A stretch of DNA of 6,891 bases from Thermoactinomycetaceae bacterium. Its GTDB lineage: Bacteria > Bacillota > Bacilli > Thermoactinomycetales > Thermoactinomycetaceae. The stretch spans positions 1 to 6,891 of the forward strand of contig JANWJM010000040.1 of NCBI GenBank assembly GCA_025449475.1, given 5' to 3'. The notes under the pieces were generated by a model. The model was not told the origin of the DNA, searched no databases, and was given only the letters and a program-made list of their open reading frames with translations. Shown here piece by piece: positions 1-4,894 of the stretch. Position numbers and translations under genes: made by a program. The number at the start of each line of letters is the position of its first letter. Position 1 is the first letter of the stretch.

Positions 1-558
1 AAAGGATTAGCGGGTGCACAAGGAAATGGAGATGGAGGAACTTCCACACGTTTAGTGGGTCAGTTTCTCTTTTGGCTGCAAGAAGCGCGCTCACGCGTAT
101 TTGTGGTAGCAACAGCCAATGATATCTCTAAATTACCGCCTGAACTTCTTCGTCGAGGGCGATTTGATGAATTATTCTTTGTTGATTTGCCTTCTCCCAA
201 AGAACGACGCGAGATTATCCAGATCTATGTCAAAAGAGGACTCAAACGCGAATTAGAAGAACCGTTATTAAGCGAATTGGTGGAACTGTCAGAGGGTTTT
301 GCCGGAGCTGATCTGGAAGCCGCGATTCGAGAGGTGGTCAAAGAAGCCTTCTTAAATGGAGACGACGCAGTAACCCCGGATCTATTTCGACGTAGTTTTA
401 CCAATGTCGTCCCCTTATCCAAAACCAGCCCGGAACAAATTGCGGCGATCCGGCGTTGGGGAAGAGAGCGTGCGATCCCTGCTTCGGGTGAACCTGTAAC
501 GACGACACAAGATCAATTCCCCCAAAAAAGAAGATTGCTATTTTACCAGAATGGATGA
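1..558 (+). CDS. Ycf46-like AAA ATPase, C-terminal fragment (5' end outside window)
   Basis: The frame is open from base 1, giving 185 residues before the stop; the N-terminal part with Walker A lies outside the window. The fragment begins just after where Walker B would be. It contains sensor 1 within FVVATAND (about residues 34-41), the second region of homology with LLRRGRFD (49-56) carrying the arginine-finger positions, then the helical lid with SEGFAGADLEAAI (97-109), the sensor 2 area. The wording PPELLRRGRFDELFFVDLP and the later VPLS...EQI...RAIPAS resemble the Ycf46/non-peptidase AAA family of cyanobacteria, plastids and various bacteria. No protease domain follows, which argues against FtsH. 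The molecular role of this family is poorly defined; in cyanobacteria it has been linked to inorganic carbon use. The basic tail (QKRRLLFYQNG) is less typical. A GTG at 55 is internal and not the start. Confidence 0.85.
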   Translation, partial: KGLAGAQGNGDGGTSTRLVGQFLFWLQEARSRVFVVATANDISKLPPELLRRGRFDELFFVDLPSPKERREIIQIYVKRGLKRELEEPLLSELVELSEGFAGADLEAAIREVVKEAFLNGDDAVTPDLFRRSFTNVVPLSKTSPEQIAAIRRWGRERAIPASGEPVTTTQDQFPQKRRLLFYQNG

Positions 559-579
559 TCAGAAAAATTTTTTCGTTGG

Positions 580-621
580 AAGGAGTTACCGTCGTATGGA
601 TGGGTGCGGTAACTTCTTTTT
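580..621 (+). terminator. Intrinsic terminator after the AAA ATPase gene
   Basis: AAGGAGTTACCG (580-591) pairs with CGGTAACTTCTT (607-618) over 12 bp with one G-U pair and a 15-nt loop. The right arm runs into a T tract (617-621). It begins about 20 bases after the ATPase stop codon, so it separates that gene from hemZ. Confidence 0.8.
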
Positions 622-651
622 ATGGGTCTAACAAATGCTCGAATGGGTCGC

Positions 652-667
652 ATCTATTAAAATAGAT
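652..667. promoter_or_regulatory. Inverted repeat upstream of hemZ, possible operator
   Basis: ATCTATT, a 2-nt AA centre, then AATAGAT form a perfect 7-bp dyad. Beyond one mismatch on each side it extends by CG (649-650) pairing with CG (669-670). It lies about 45 bp before the hemZ start, and a -10-like TAAAAT (658-663) sits in its centre, which would suit a repressor site over a promoter. I do not recognise the box as Fnr, PerR or Fur. No convincing -35 was seen. Confidence 0.35.
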
Positions 668-710
668 ACGGAACAAAATAAACCATGGATCGTAGAAAGG
701 AAGATATGGG

Positions 711-2210
711 TTGAAAATCGGGATGAAAGGGATTGATTCCATTTATTATCCGCATTTAGAACGAATATGTCGTCTTTTCTTTGCCGGCTGTAAATTCGTT
801 TATCATGAATCCGAATGGGAATTGCAGATTTGCTTAAAGCAGGAAAATGAGGACGAATTTCAACTTTACTGTACGGAGGCAGAAACAGGAAGACATTGGC
901 AACAACCGTTGGAGCCAATCGAGTCACCATCTGATGATCGATCCAATCCAAAAAAAGTGATGGGTCAATCCCTTGCTATCGCTCTTCTGCAAATTTTACA
1001 AGAATATACAGGGATTCGGCAGCCATGGGGGATTTTAACAGGGATTCGTCCGACGAAGTTATTTCACCGCTATTACCTGGAAGGTCTTTCATTTGCTGCA
1101 ATTGAACAACGTTTGCAAAGCCATTATCAAGTGATTCCCGAAAAAACGGCGCTCTTAAAAGAGATCATTTCGCAACAGCAGAAGGCGCTACCTGATCTTT
1201 ACAGCTTGCACGAAGAAGTGAGCATCTATATTGGAATCCCTTTTTGTCCTACCAAATGCGCTTATTGTACGTTTCCAGCCTATTCAATTCAAGGACGAAC
1301 GGGCTCGGTTGACGATTTTTTAGCCGCATTGCATGAAGAAATCGATGCAATTGGAGAATGGTTGCACGAAAAGGGGTTGTCGGTGACCACCATCTATATA
1401 GGAGGAGGAACTCCTACTTCGATCAGTGCCGAACAGATGGATCAATTGTTTGCGAAGTGCCAAACATCGTTTTCCTCTTGCAAGCACATTCGTGAGTATA
1501 CCGTGGAAGCAGGGAGACCGGATACCTTGGATGAAGAGAAGTTAGCTGTGTTGAAAAAATGGAAGATCGATCGCATCAGTATCAATCCGCAAAGTTTTGA
1601 AGAACAGACCTTAAAATTGATTGGACGTCATCATACCGTAAAGGAGACATGGGAGAAATACCATCTTGCACGCGAAATGGGCTTCCAGAATATTAATATG
1701 GATTTAATCATCGGTTTACCCAATGAGGGATTGGATACCTTTCAACGTTCCTTGCATATGATCGAGGAGTTGCGACCGGAGTCACTGACTGTTCATACGT
1801 TGTCGTTTAAGCGGGGCTCACAGATGAGTCAAAATAAGGAGAGGTATCACATTGTGGGAAGGGAAGAGATCATGGAGATGGTTCAACTGGCGCGGGGAAA
1901 AACCAAGCAGATGGGCTATCATCCCTATTATTTATACCGGCAGTCGAACATCTTAGGCAATCAAGAGAATGTGGGGTATGCTTTACCGGGAAAAGAGTGC
2001 CTTTATAATATCATCATGATGGAAGAAAGGCAGTCGATACTCGGCTTGGGCTGTGGGGCTGTGAGTAAGATCGTTCAACCAAAGACCGGAAAAATTGTGC
2101 GTTGGGCAAATCCCAAAGAACCGAATGCCTATATCGAGACATTTCGATCACATCTTCAAGGAAAGATCGATCAGCTTAATCAAGTCGATCCTGTCCGTTC
2201 AAGTTCATAA
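711..2210 (+). CDS. hemZ: HemZ, radical SAM coproporphyrinogen dehydrogenase-type protein
   Basis: A 499-residue protein, close to the length of Bacillus subtilis HemZ (about 500). The N-terminal extension (1-165) contains WGILTGIRPTKL (106-117), typical of HemZ and absent from short HemN proteins. The radical SAM core follows: the 4Fe-4S cluster motif CPTKCAYC (Cys179, Cys183, Cys186), the SAM-binding GGGTPTS (231-237), VEAGRPDT (265-272), RISINPQSFE (288-297) and NMDLIIGLP (329-337). The C-terminal YYLYRQSNILGNQENVGY (406-423) is a HemZ signature. The family is assigned to oxygen-independent coproporphyrinogen III oxidation in the cytoplasm, though how much it adds to heme synthesis in Gram-positives using the coproporphyrin route is debated. 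The TTG start (711) with an upstream AGAAAGGA stretch matches the family N-terminus (MKIGMKGI); ATG 723 in the same frame is the alternative. The stop overlaps the A tract of the opposing operon's terminator. Confidence 0.93.
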   Translation: MKIGMKGIDSIYYPHLERICRLFFAGCKFVYHESEWELQICLKQENEDEFQLYCTEAETGRHWQQPLEPIESPSDDRSNPKKVMGQSLAIALLQILQEYTGIRQPWGILTGIRPTKLFHRYYLEGLSFAAIEQRLQSHYQVIPEKTALLKEIISQQQKALPDLYSLHEEVSIYIGIPFCPTKCAYCTFPAYSIQGRTGSVDDFLAALHEEIDAIGEWLHEKGLSVTTIYIGGGTPTSISAEQMDQLFAKCQTSFSSCKHIREYTVEAGRPDTLDEEKLAVLKKWKIDRISINPQSFEEQTLKLIGRHHTVKETWEKYHLAREMGFQNINMDLIIGLPNEGLDTFQRSLHMIEELRPESLTVHTLSFKRGSQMSQNKERYHIVGREEIMEMVQLARGKTKQMGYHPYYLYRQSNILGNQENVGYALPGKECLYNIIMMEERQSILGLGCGAVSKIVQPKTGKIVRWANPKEPNAYIETFRSHLQGKIDQLNQVDPVRSSS

Positions 2211-2231
2211 AAAGGGGGCAAGTTTTGCCCC
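2209..2231 (-). terminator. Terminator of the small-protein operon
   Basis: Read on the minus strand, GGGGCAA, a 3-nt loop and TTGCCCC form a 7-bp GC-rich stem (2215-2231) followed by C and five T residues (2213-2209). The stem overlaps the stop codon of the last small gene, and the T tract overlaps the hemZ stop codon. The two convergent genes are thus separated by only 20 bp. On the plus strand the hairpin lacks a T run, so it probably serves mainly the minus-strand operon. Confidence 0.8.
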
Positions 2232-2443
2232 TACAATAAGTTGGTCACCGAGTTGCCTCTGCTATTGCTGATTGCGGTAGCATCTCCTAAATTAACAGGA
2301 ATTTGAATCACTGGATTGATTAAGCCACTTACGGCTCCAGTGCGTTGACTTTGATTAATCCGTGCGATGGCTCCACTCCCTGCACGACGGCGCCTTCTTG
2401 TAGGAACACAAACAATAATCGGTCGTTTTTTACGTTTGCACAT
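2231..2443 (-). CDS. Small Arg-rich VSGLIN/GDATA protein, copy 3 (70 aa), last gene of operon
   Basis: I do not recognise a named family. The 70 residues have a basic Cys-containing head (MCKRKKRPIIVCVP, 1-14), five consecutive arginines (16-20), a small-residue linker, then INQSQ (29-33), VSGLINP (38-44), QIPVNLGDATA (47-57) and the tail NSVTNLL (64-70). The arginines use four different codons, so the run is not a simple nucleotide repeat. There is no signal peptide or membrane segment. The protein is strikingly similar to the 71-aa neighbour and less so to the 77-aa one. The ATG at 2443 is preferred because AGGAGG lies 8 nt upstream; a longer GTG start at 2452 would overlap that site. The Gly/Asn/Gln-rich, beta-prone C-terminal half suggests a structural or self-assembling surface or spore protein, which is inference. 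Confidence 0.8.
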   Translation of the reverse strand: MCKRKKRPIIVCVPTRRRRRAGSGAIARINQSQRTGAVSGLINPVIQIPVNLGDATAISNSRGNSVTNLL

Positions 2444-2451
2444 GGTATTCA

Positions 2452-2457
2452 CCTCCT
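2452..2457 (-). promoter_or_regulatory. Ribosome binding site of the 70-aa gene
   Basis: A perfect AGGAGG on the minus strand within GAAAGGAGGTGA, 8 nt before the ATG at 2443. It rules out the upstream GTG as start because that codon would lie on the site. Confidence 0.85.
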
Positions 2458-2479
2458 TTCGAAAGAATGTATGTAGAGT

Positions 2480-2503
2480 GGGGCAGAGTTGCCCCCTCTT
2501 TTT
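2480..2503. other. Stem-loop between the last two small genes
   Basis: GGGGCA (2480-2485) pairs with TGCCCC (2490-2495) around a GAGT loop, with outer GAG/CTC pairs across one mismatch. It starts right after the stop codon of the 71-aa gene. The T run (2499-2503) is on the plus-strand side, so on the operon's own strand the hairpin is preceded by A's and lacks a T tract. It is therefore more likely an mRNA-stabilising or partial-processing element than a strong terminator for the operon. It could terminate antisense transcription from hemZ. Confidence 0.5.
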
Positions 2504-2717
2504 AGAGAAGATTGGTCACCGAGTTGCCTCTTCCGCCTCTGATTGCAGTTGCATCCCCTAAGTTGATCGGGATTTGAACAACAGGGTTGATGAGCCCGCT
2601 TACTCCTCCTCCAACACGTTGGCTTTGGTTGATGCTGGCAACCGTAGCACCAGTACCTCTGCGGCGGCGACGACGTCTGATGGGAACCACGATCACGTTG
2701 CAATGTTTGCGACTCAT
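2502..2717 (-). CDS. Small Arg-rich VSGLIN/GDATA protein, copy 2 (71 aa)
   Basis: A paralog of its two small Arg-rich neighbours, of unknown function. Visible parts: a basic head MSRKHCNVIVVP (1-12), seven consecutive arginines (14-20) written with AGA, CGT and CGC codons, a Gly/Ala linker, INQSQ (29-33), VSGLINP (39-45), QIPINLGDATA (48-58), a Gly/Arg turn and NSVTNLL (65-71). It has no signal peptide and no membrane span; the only hydrophobic stretch in the head is VIVVP. It is closest to the 70-aa downstream copy, sharing INQSQ, VSGLINP, NLGDATAI and RGNSVTNLL, so that pair looks like the latest duplication. The ATG at 2717 is chosen from AGGAGG 8 nt upstream; the in-frame GTG at 2726 overlaps the site. 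It lies 36 nt after the hydrophobic 115-aa gene, in the same transcription direction. Confidence 0.8.
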   Translation of the reverse strand: MSRKHCNVIVVPIRRRRRRRGTGATVASINQSQRVGGGVSGLINPVVQIPINLGDATAIRGGRGNSVTNLL

Positions 2718-2725
2718 ATGGTTCA

Positions 2726-2731
2726 CCTCCT
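2726..2731 (-). promoter_or_regulatory. Ribosome binding site of the 71-aa gene
   Basis: AGGAGG on the minus strand in the same GAAAGGAGGTGA context as the 70-aa gene, 8 nt before ATG 2717. It decides the start against the upstream GTG. Confidence 0.85.
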
Positions 2732-2753
2732 TTCGCTTAGAATTAAGAGACCA

Positions 2754-3101
2754 TTATTGCTGAGGGGGTTGTAATGAATTATTTTGATTTTGTGGTGTTG
2801 GCACGTGTTGCTTAATCACATTTACCAGGTGGGGCGCAAGATTTGAACCCGCTACTAACCCCACGGTTCCTGTGAGGATACCAACCAGGGCATTGAGTAG
2901 ATTTGTCAGTACAACAGTAATTCCTCCTAATGGTGTAACAATGAGATTGGTGATAAATGTGGGCAGTGCATTGAGAATTCCTAGCAGCGTGGGAAGCAAT
3001 TGTTGTGTACTGACTTGATTTTGAGGCCCCATGTTTGCCAGATGTTCTTCAACAGCCTTTGTAACAGCTTCAATTTGTGTAGGAGTGAGTTTTTCGTTCA
3101 T
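2754..3101 (-). CDS. Hydrophobic small protein with Asn/Gln/Pro tail (115 aa)
   Basis: No family is recognised. The N-terminus (1-34) is polar and helical (LTPTQIEAVTKAVEEHLANM). A long hydrophobic part (about 35-96) follows, rich in Leu, Ile, Val, Thr, Gly and Asn, with a loosely repeated pattern: LLGILNALPTFITNLIV (39-55) and LLNALVGILTGTVGLV (68-83). The tail PTPQNQNNSLQPPQQ (101-115) is Asn/Gln/Pro-rich. Two hydrophobic hairpin-like segments could insert into a membrane or pack into an aggregate or coat; no cleavable signal peptide is present because the start is polar. It sits between the first and second Arg-rich paralogs with gaps of 33-36 nt, so co-expression is likely. ATG 3101 follows AAAGGAGGTGATCAC; a TTG at 3119 lies upstream of the binding site and is rejected. 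Confidence 0.78.
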   Translation of the reverse strand: MNEKLTPTQIEAVTKAVEEHLANMGPQNQVSTQQLLPTLLGILNALPTFITNLIVTPLGGITVVLTNLLNALVGILTGTVGLVAGSNLAPHLVNVIKQHVPTPQNQNNSLQPPQQ

Positions 3102-3108
3102 GTGATCA

Positions 3109-3114
3109 CCTCCT
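3109..3114 (-). promoter_or_regulatory. Ribosome binding site of the 115-aa gene
   Basis: AGGAGG on the minus strand, 7 nt before ATG 3101, within AAAGGAGGTGATCAC. It fixes the start inside the longer open frame. Confidence 0.85.
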
Positions 3115-3134
3115 TTCAAAGCTTCAGAAAGGTT

Positions 3135-3368
3135 TTACACAACGTTGGTCACCGAGTTTTGATCGCTATTATTTAAAGCTGTGGCGTCGCCCGCATTGAT
3201 TGGAACTTGGATGATGATATTGATGAGACCGCTGACTGGACCATTGACGGATGCACTTTGGTTGATGTTTGCAGCATTTCCTGCTCTTCGAATTCGCCGT
3301 CTTTTCCGACGATGCACAACATAGGGAACCACGATAATTTTCTGGCAACGGCAACGATGTTTTTTCAT
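3135..3368 (-). CDS. Small Arg-rich VSGLIN/GDATA protein, copy 1 (77 aa)
   Basis: The most diverged of the three paralogs and the first in the operon. The head MKKHRCRCQKIIVVPYVV (1-18) has two Cys residues; a broken basic block RRKRRRIRR (20-28) replaces the pure arginine run. The conserved half follows: NINQS (34-38), VSGLIN (45-50), IIQVPINAGDATAL (52-65), NNS (66-68) and NSVTNVV (71-77). No signal peptide or transmembrane helix is seen. All three copies keep a hydrophobic IIVVP-like patch before the basic block and end with NSVTN plus two aliphatic residues, which implies selection on both ends. ATG 3368 has AGGAGG 8 nt upstream. It follows the 73-aa gene by 18 nt. A role as a structural or surface component is inferred from small size, tandem copies and strong ribosome binding sites. 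Confidence 0.8.
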   Translation of the reverse strand: MKKHRCRCQKIIVVPYVVHRRKRRRIRRAGNAANINQSASVNGPVSGLINIIIQVPINAGDATALNNSDQNSVTNVV

Positions 3369-3386
3369 CGATCTCCCCTCCTTTCA

Positions 3387-3608
3387 TTACGTGATCTTTG
3401 AATTTAAGTTCTCTTTTAGCAGGTCTCTCAATTTTTTGAGCGAGCCGGGTTGGATGCTTTCGATCAACGAGAGAATTGGTTGCCATTTTGCACTCACTTT
3501 TGGAGAGTGTAACGATTCAGATAGAATCCGCATCATCTTCACTTTGATTAATTCTTCTAGATGCTTTTCTATCTCTTTGGCTGTTTTTTCTATGTTTCTT
3601 TCATTCAT
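3387..3608 (-). CDS. Small charged helical protein, first gene of the operon (73 aa)
   Basis: Not recognised. The sequence is Lys/Glu/Leu-rich and likely all-helical: NIEKTAKEIEKHLEELIKVKMMRIL (5-29), a short Pro/Ser break, KWQPILSLIESI (41-52) and LKKLRDLLKENL (57-68). The first and last helices are amphipathic, which suggests a coiled coil or protein-protein contact; there is no signal peptide, Cys residue or membrane span. ATG 3608 has GAGGGA upstream at a normal distance. It is the promoter-proximal gene, followed after 18 nt by the first Arg-rich paralog. It could be an assembly partner or a regulator of the downstream proteins, but nothing in the sequence distinguishes these. Confidence 0.72.
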   Translation of the reverse strand: MNERNIEKTAKEIEKHLEELIKVKMMRILSESLHSPKVSAKWQPILSLIESIQPGSLKKLRDLLKENLNSKIT

Positions 3609-3700
3609 CGTCGTCCCTCACTTTTTCATAGAAAGATCAAATCTTGTTATAGTATATTAATGGTTTCATAATAAGGTGAGAAATATTGATATTTTTGGCT
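3609..3700 (-). promoter_or_regulatory. AT-rich upstream region of the small-protein operon with a palindrome
   Basis: On the minus strand TATACT (3656-3651), continuing as TATACTATAAC, is the best -10-like element, about 43 nt before the ATG. It resembles SigA boxes, but TATACTA also differs by one base from a SigF/SigG -10 and TATACTATA by one base from a SigK -10. No clear -35 settles the class. Farther upstream AAATAT-TG-ATATTT (3681-3694) is a perfect 6-bp dyad and a possible operator. Spore-sigma control is a guess. Confidence 0.35.
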
Positions 3701-3784
3701 TTTTTACTATTTTTTGAGGAAAACAAAGGAAAAGAGCGAATGAGCGGGTGATAAAGCGTATTTAATTGACTTAATATTAAGAAA

Positions 3785-3814
3785 ATAAAAAAAGAAAGAG
3801 GGGATAATCCCTCT
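3785..3814 (-). terminator. Terminator of the 151-aa hypothetical gene
   Basis: On the minus strand AGAGGG, a 6-nt loop and CCCTCT (3814-3797) are followed by a T-rich tract, TTTCTTTTTTTATTTT. The stem overlaps the stop codon of the hypothetical gene, as also occurs at the end of the small-protein operon. The rest of the non-coding stretch 3609-3812 holds the operon's upstream region and a 12-bp palindrome CTTAATATTAAG (3770-3781) with no assigned role. Confidence 0.8.
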
Positions 3815-4268
3815 ATGGCTGTTTGGAAGGCGAATTTACGGAAACATAATCCGGGAATTCTTCTAAGAAGATTTTAGCAACCTCTTGATACTCCTCATCT
3901 GCGAGCTCGACGATTTGTTCATTCCGAATTTCAAAAAAGTAGGGCGGTTCCTCTTCAGGACGATGTTGATGGTAGTACATTCCAATTAGACGTTTTTGAT
4001 AAAAGAAGGTTGCCCCTAGAATGGCTGGAAATCGTTCCTCTTCCGTTTCAAGCGTTTGAAAGAAGATCGGTTCTAGCTCCTGCAAAATCATCTCTGTATA
4101 GGTTTCACCTGGGTATTGTAGGAGCAATTCATCGTTGGATTCTTCGACAATAAGGTACAACTCTTTTTTTTGTTCTTTTTCCCAAAGTAGAAGTAGATGT
4201 TTGATATGATGATGGTAAAAGACATATTGATGAGGCGTGTGAAAGCGCACTTTCAAAATAATCACCAA
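3813..4268 (-). CDS. Hypothetical acidic protein (about 151 aa), start uncertain
   Basis: Not firmly recognised. The N-terminal 35 residues are His/Leu-rich (HTPHQYVFYHHHIKHLLLLW) and the rest is acidic, with alternating strands and helices: KKELYLIVEESNDELLLQY, then AILGATFFYQKRLIGMYY and a final EIRNEQIVELADEEYQEVAKIFLEEF. The end recalls DUF1292-like small proteins (strand, acidic turn, helix), but this is weak. It is soluble, with no signal peptide. It lies 47 nt behind the secreted cupredoxin gene with no terminator between, so co-transcription is likely. The frame has no ATG near its beginning; TTG 4268 and GTG 4265 are candidates and neither has a good ribosome binding site. A better placed ATG (4287, after AAGG) reads a different frame for 52 codons, so a frameshift in the gene or the assembly is possible. 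Confidence 0.6.
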   Translation of the reverse strand: MVIILKVRFHTPHQYVFYHHHIKHLLLLWEKEQKKELYLIVEESNDELLLQYPGETYTEMILQELEPIFFQTLETEEERFPAILGATFFYQKRLIGMYYHQHRPEEEPPYFFEIRNEQIVELADEEYQEVAKIFLEEFPDYVSVNSPSKQP

Positions 4269-4315
4269 TTCTAACGTTTTCCGCCATTATACCTTAGGGA
4301 GGAAAGCGTGAGCAA

Positions 4316-4762
4316 TCATGAAGGAATCACTGTAATGTAGGTGATCATAGGACCAAATGAGCTTGTAGAAGCATGATTATCACAAATGAGTTCATAGGTT
4401 CCGAGTTGCTGAGGAGTAAACGTGACGGTGGTCGTTTCCCCTTTCTTCACTTTTCCCTGAATCTGAAAGGCAGGAATTCGAAAATGATGTTCCTTGCCAT
4501 GAAATCCATGAATGTGCAGTCGAATACGTTCCCCTTGGTGAACAACTAGTGTTCCCGGATCAAAGCGGTACACTTCTTTTTTTGTAGAGGTGCTTTGTAT
4601 TTGGTATTCAACGGTAAAGAGATGGATGTCTCGAACGGAATGTGGGGATATATGGGATTGAGATGCTTGTGCGGGAAATGAAAGAATAAAGATGGCGCTC
4701 AATTGAATAAGAACAAGAATGATAGAGATGTTTCGGAATGGAAGACCAAATTTGTTTCTCAT
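4316..4762 (-). CDS. Secreted cupredoxin-domain protein
   Basis: A 148-residue protein with a signal peptide: basic start (MRNKFGLPFR), hydrophobic core (11-29) and an AQA-S cleavage site after residue 33. The mature part is a cupredoxin domain (about 45-147): FDPGTLVVHQGERIRLHI (67-84), the first copper ligand at EHHF (His92), KKGETTTVTFTPQQLGTYELICDNH (106-130) with Cys127 and His130, and a likely Met139 ligand in GPMI. This fits a type 1 copper site (His, Cys, His, Met), though the gap between His130 and Met139 is longer than in plastocyanin. Extra histidines at 85 and 88 might bind metal. It probably acts outside the membrane in electron transfer or copper handling; there is no oxidase or reductase gene beside it. 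ATG 4762 has AAGGAG 7 nt upstream. It is divergent from the 47-aa membrane protein gene. Confidence 0.85.
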   Translation of the reverse strand: MRNKFGLPFRNISIILVLIQLSAIFILSFPAQASQSHISPHSVRDIHLFTVEYQIQSTSTKKEVYRFDPGTLVVHQGERIRLHIHGFHGKEHHFRIPAFQIQGKVKKGETTTVTFTPQQLGTYELICDNHASTSSFGPMITYITVIPS

Positions 4763-4851
4763 GAATACACTCCTTCTAAACGTGTTAGGATATAGTTATC
4801 AACAAATGTTCATGCTTCTATTCGCAATCAGATGTTTTTTTCTTTTCAGCA

Positions 4852-4860
4852 TGCTATAAT
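4852..4860 (+). promoter_or_regulatory. Extended -10 promoter of the 47-aa membrane protein gene
   Basis: TGCTATAAT is a perfect SigA extended -10 (TGnTATAAT), 34 bp before the ATG at 4895. The -35 position is a T-rich stretch without a TTGACA match, which an extended -10 can tolerate. The 132-bp gap to the divergent cupredoxin gene must also hold that gene's promoter, which I could not place. Confidence 0.65.
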
Positions 4861-4894
4861 CATAACGAATCGTGATGGAATGGGAGGAGTTTAT

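Larger units (their letters stand above)
2231..3368 (-). repeat. Tandem paralog array of three small Arg-rich genes
   Basis: Three copies (3368-3135, 2717-2502 and 2443-2231) of one gene family lie in the same direction, interrupted once by the unrelated 115-aa gene. All share TTGGTCACCGAGTT at their 3' coding ends (plus-strand 3145-3158, 2512-2525 and 2241-2254), which encodes the NSVTN tail. Copies 2 and 3 share further stretches, including their ribosome binding context. The pattern indicates duplication followed by divergence of the basic heads. Confidence 0.75.

Noticed and set aside
628..951. Minus-strand frame over the hemZ start region
   Set aside because: It overlaps the well-supported N-terminus of HemZ on the opposite strand and has no recognisable product.
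2449..2703. Overlapping minus-strand frame rich in Cys, Gln and Arg
   Set aside because: It lies in another frame across the 71-aa gene, which has a strong binding site and paralogs; the overlapping frame has neither.
2231..3368. Calling the three small proteins chaplins
   Set aside because: The VSGLIN/QIPVN pattern resembles a chaplin core only loosely. The paired cysteines of the chaplin domain and the Sec signal peptide are missing, and a poly-Arg head is present instead.
2231..3368. Bacteriocin or toxin cluster
   Set aside because: There is no double-Gly leader, modification enzyme, transporter or immunity gene nearby, and the conserved part is not a cationic amphipathic helix.
3169..3486. 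105-codon minus-strand frame across two small genes
   Set aside because: It overlaps the 77-aa and 73-aa genes out of frame, has no binding site of its own, and would contradict the paralog conservation.
3391..3660. Plus-strand 89-codon frame
   Set aside because: It is an antisense shadow of the 73-aa gene, without a binding site or promoter.
3721..3780. GAGCG direct repeats and TTGACT as a plus-strand promoter
   Set aside because: The repeats are short and singular, no -10 follows TTGACT at the right distance, and no plus-strand gene lies downstream.
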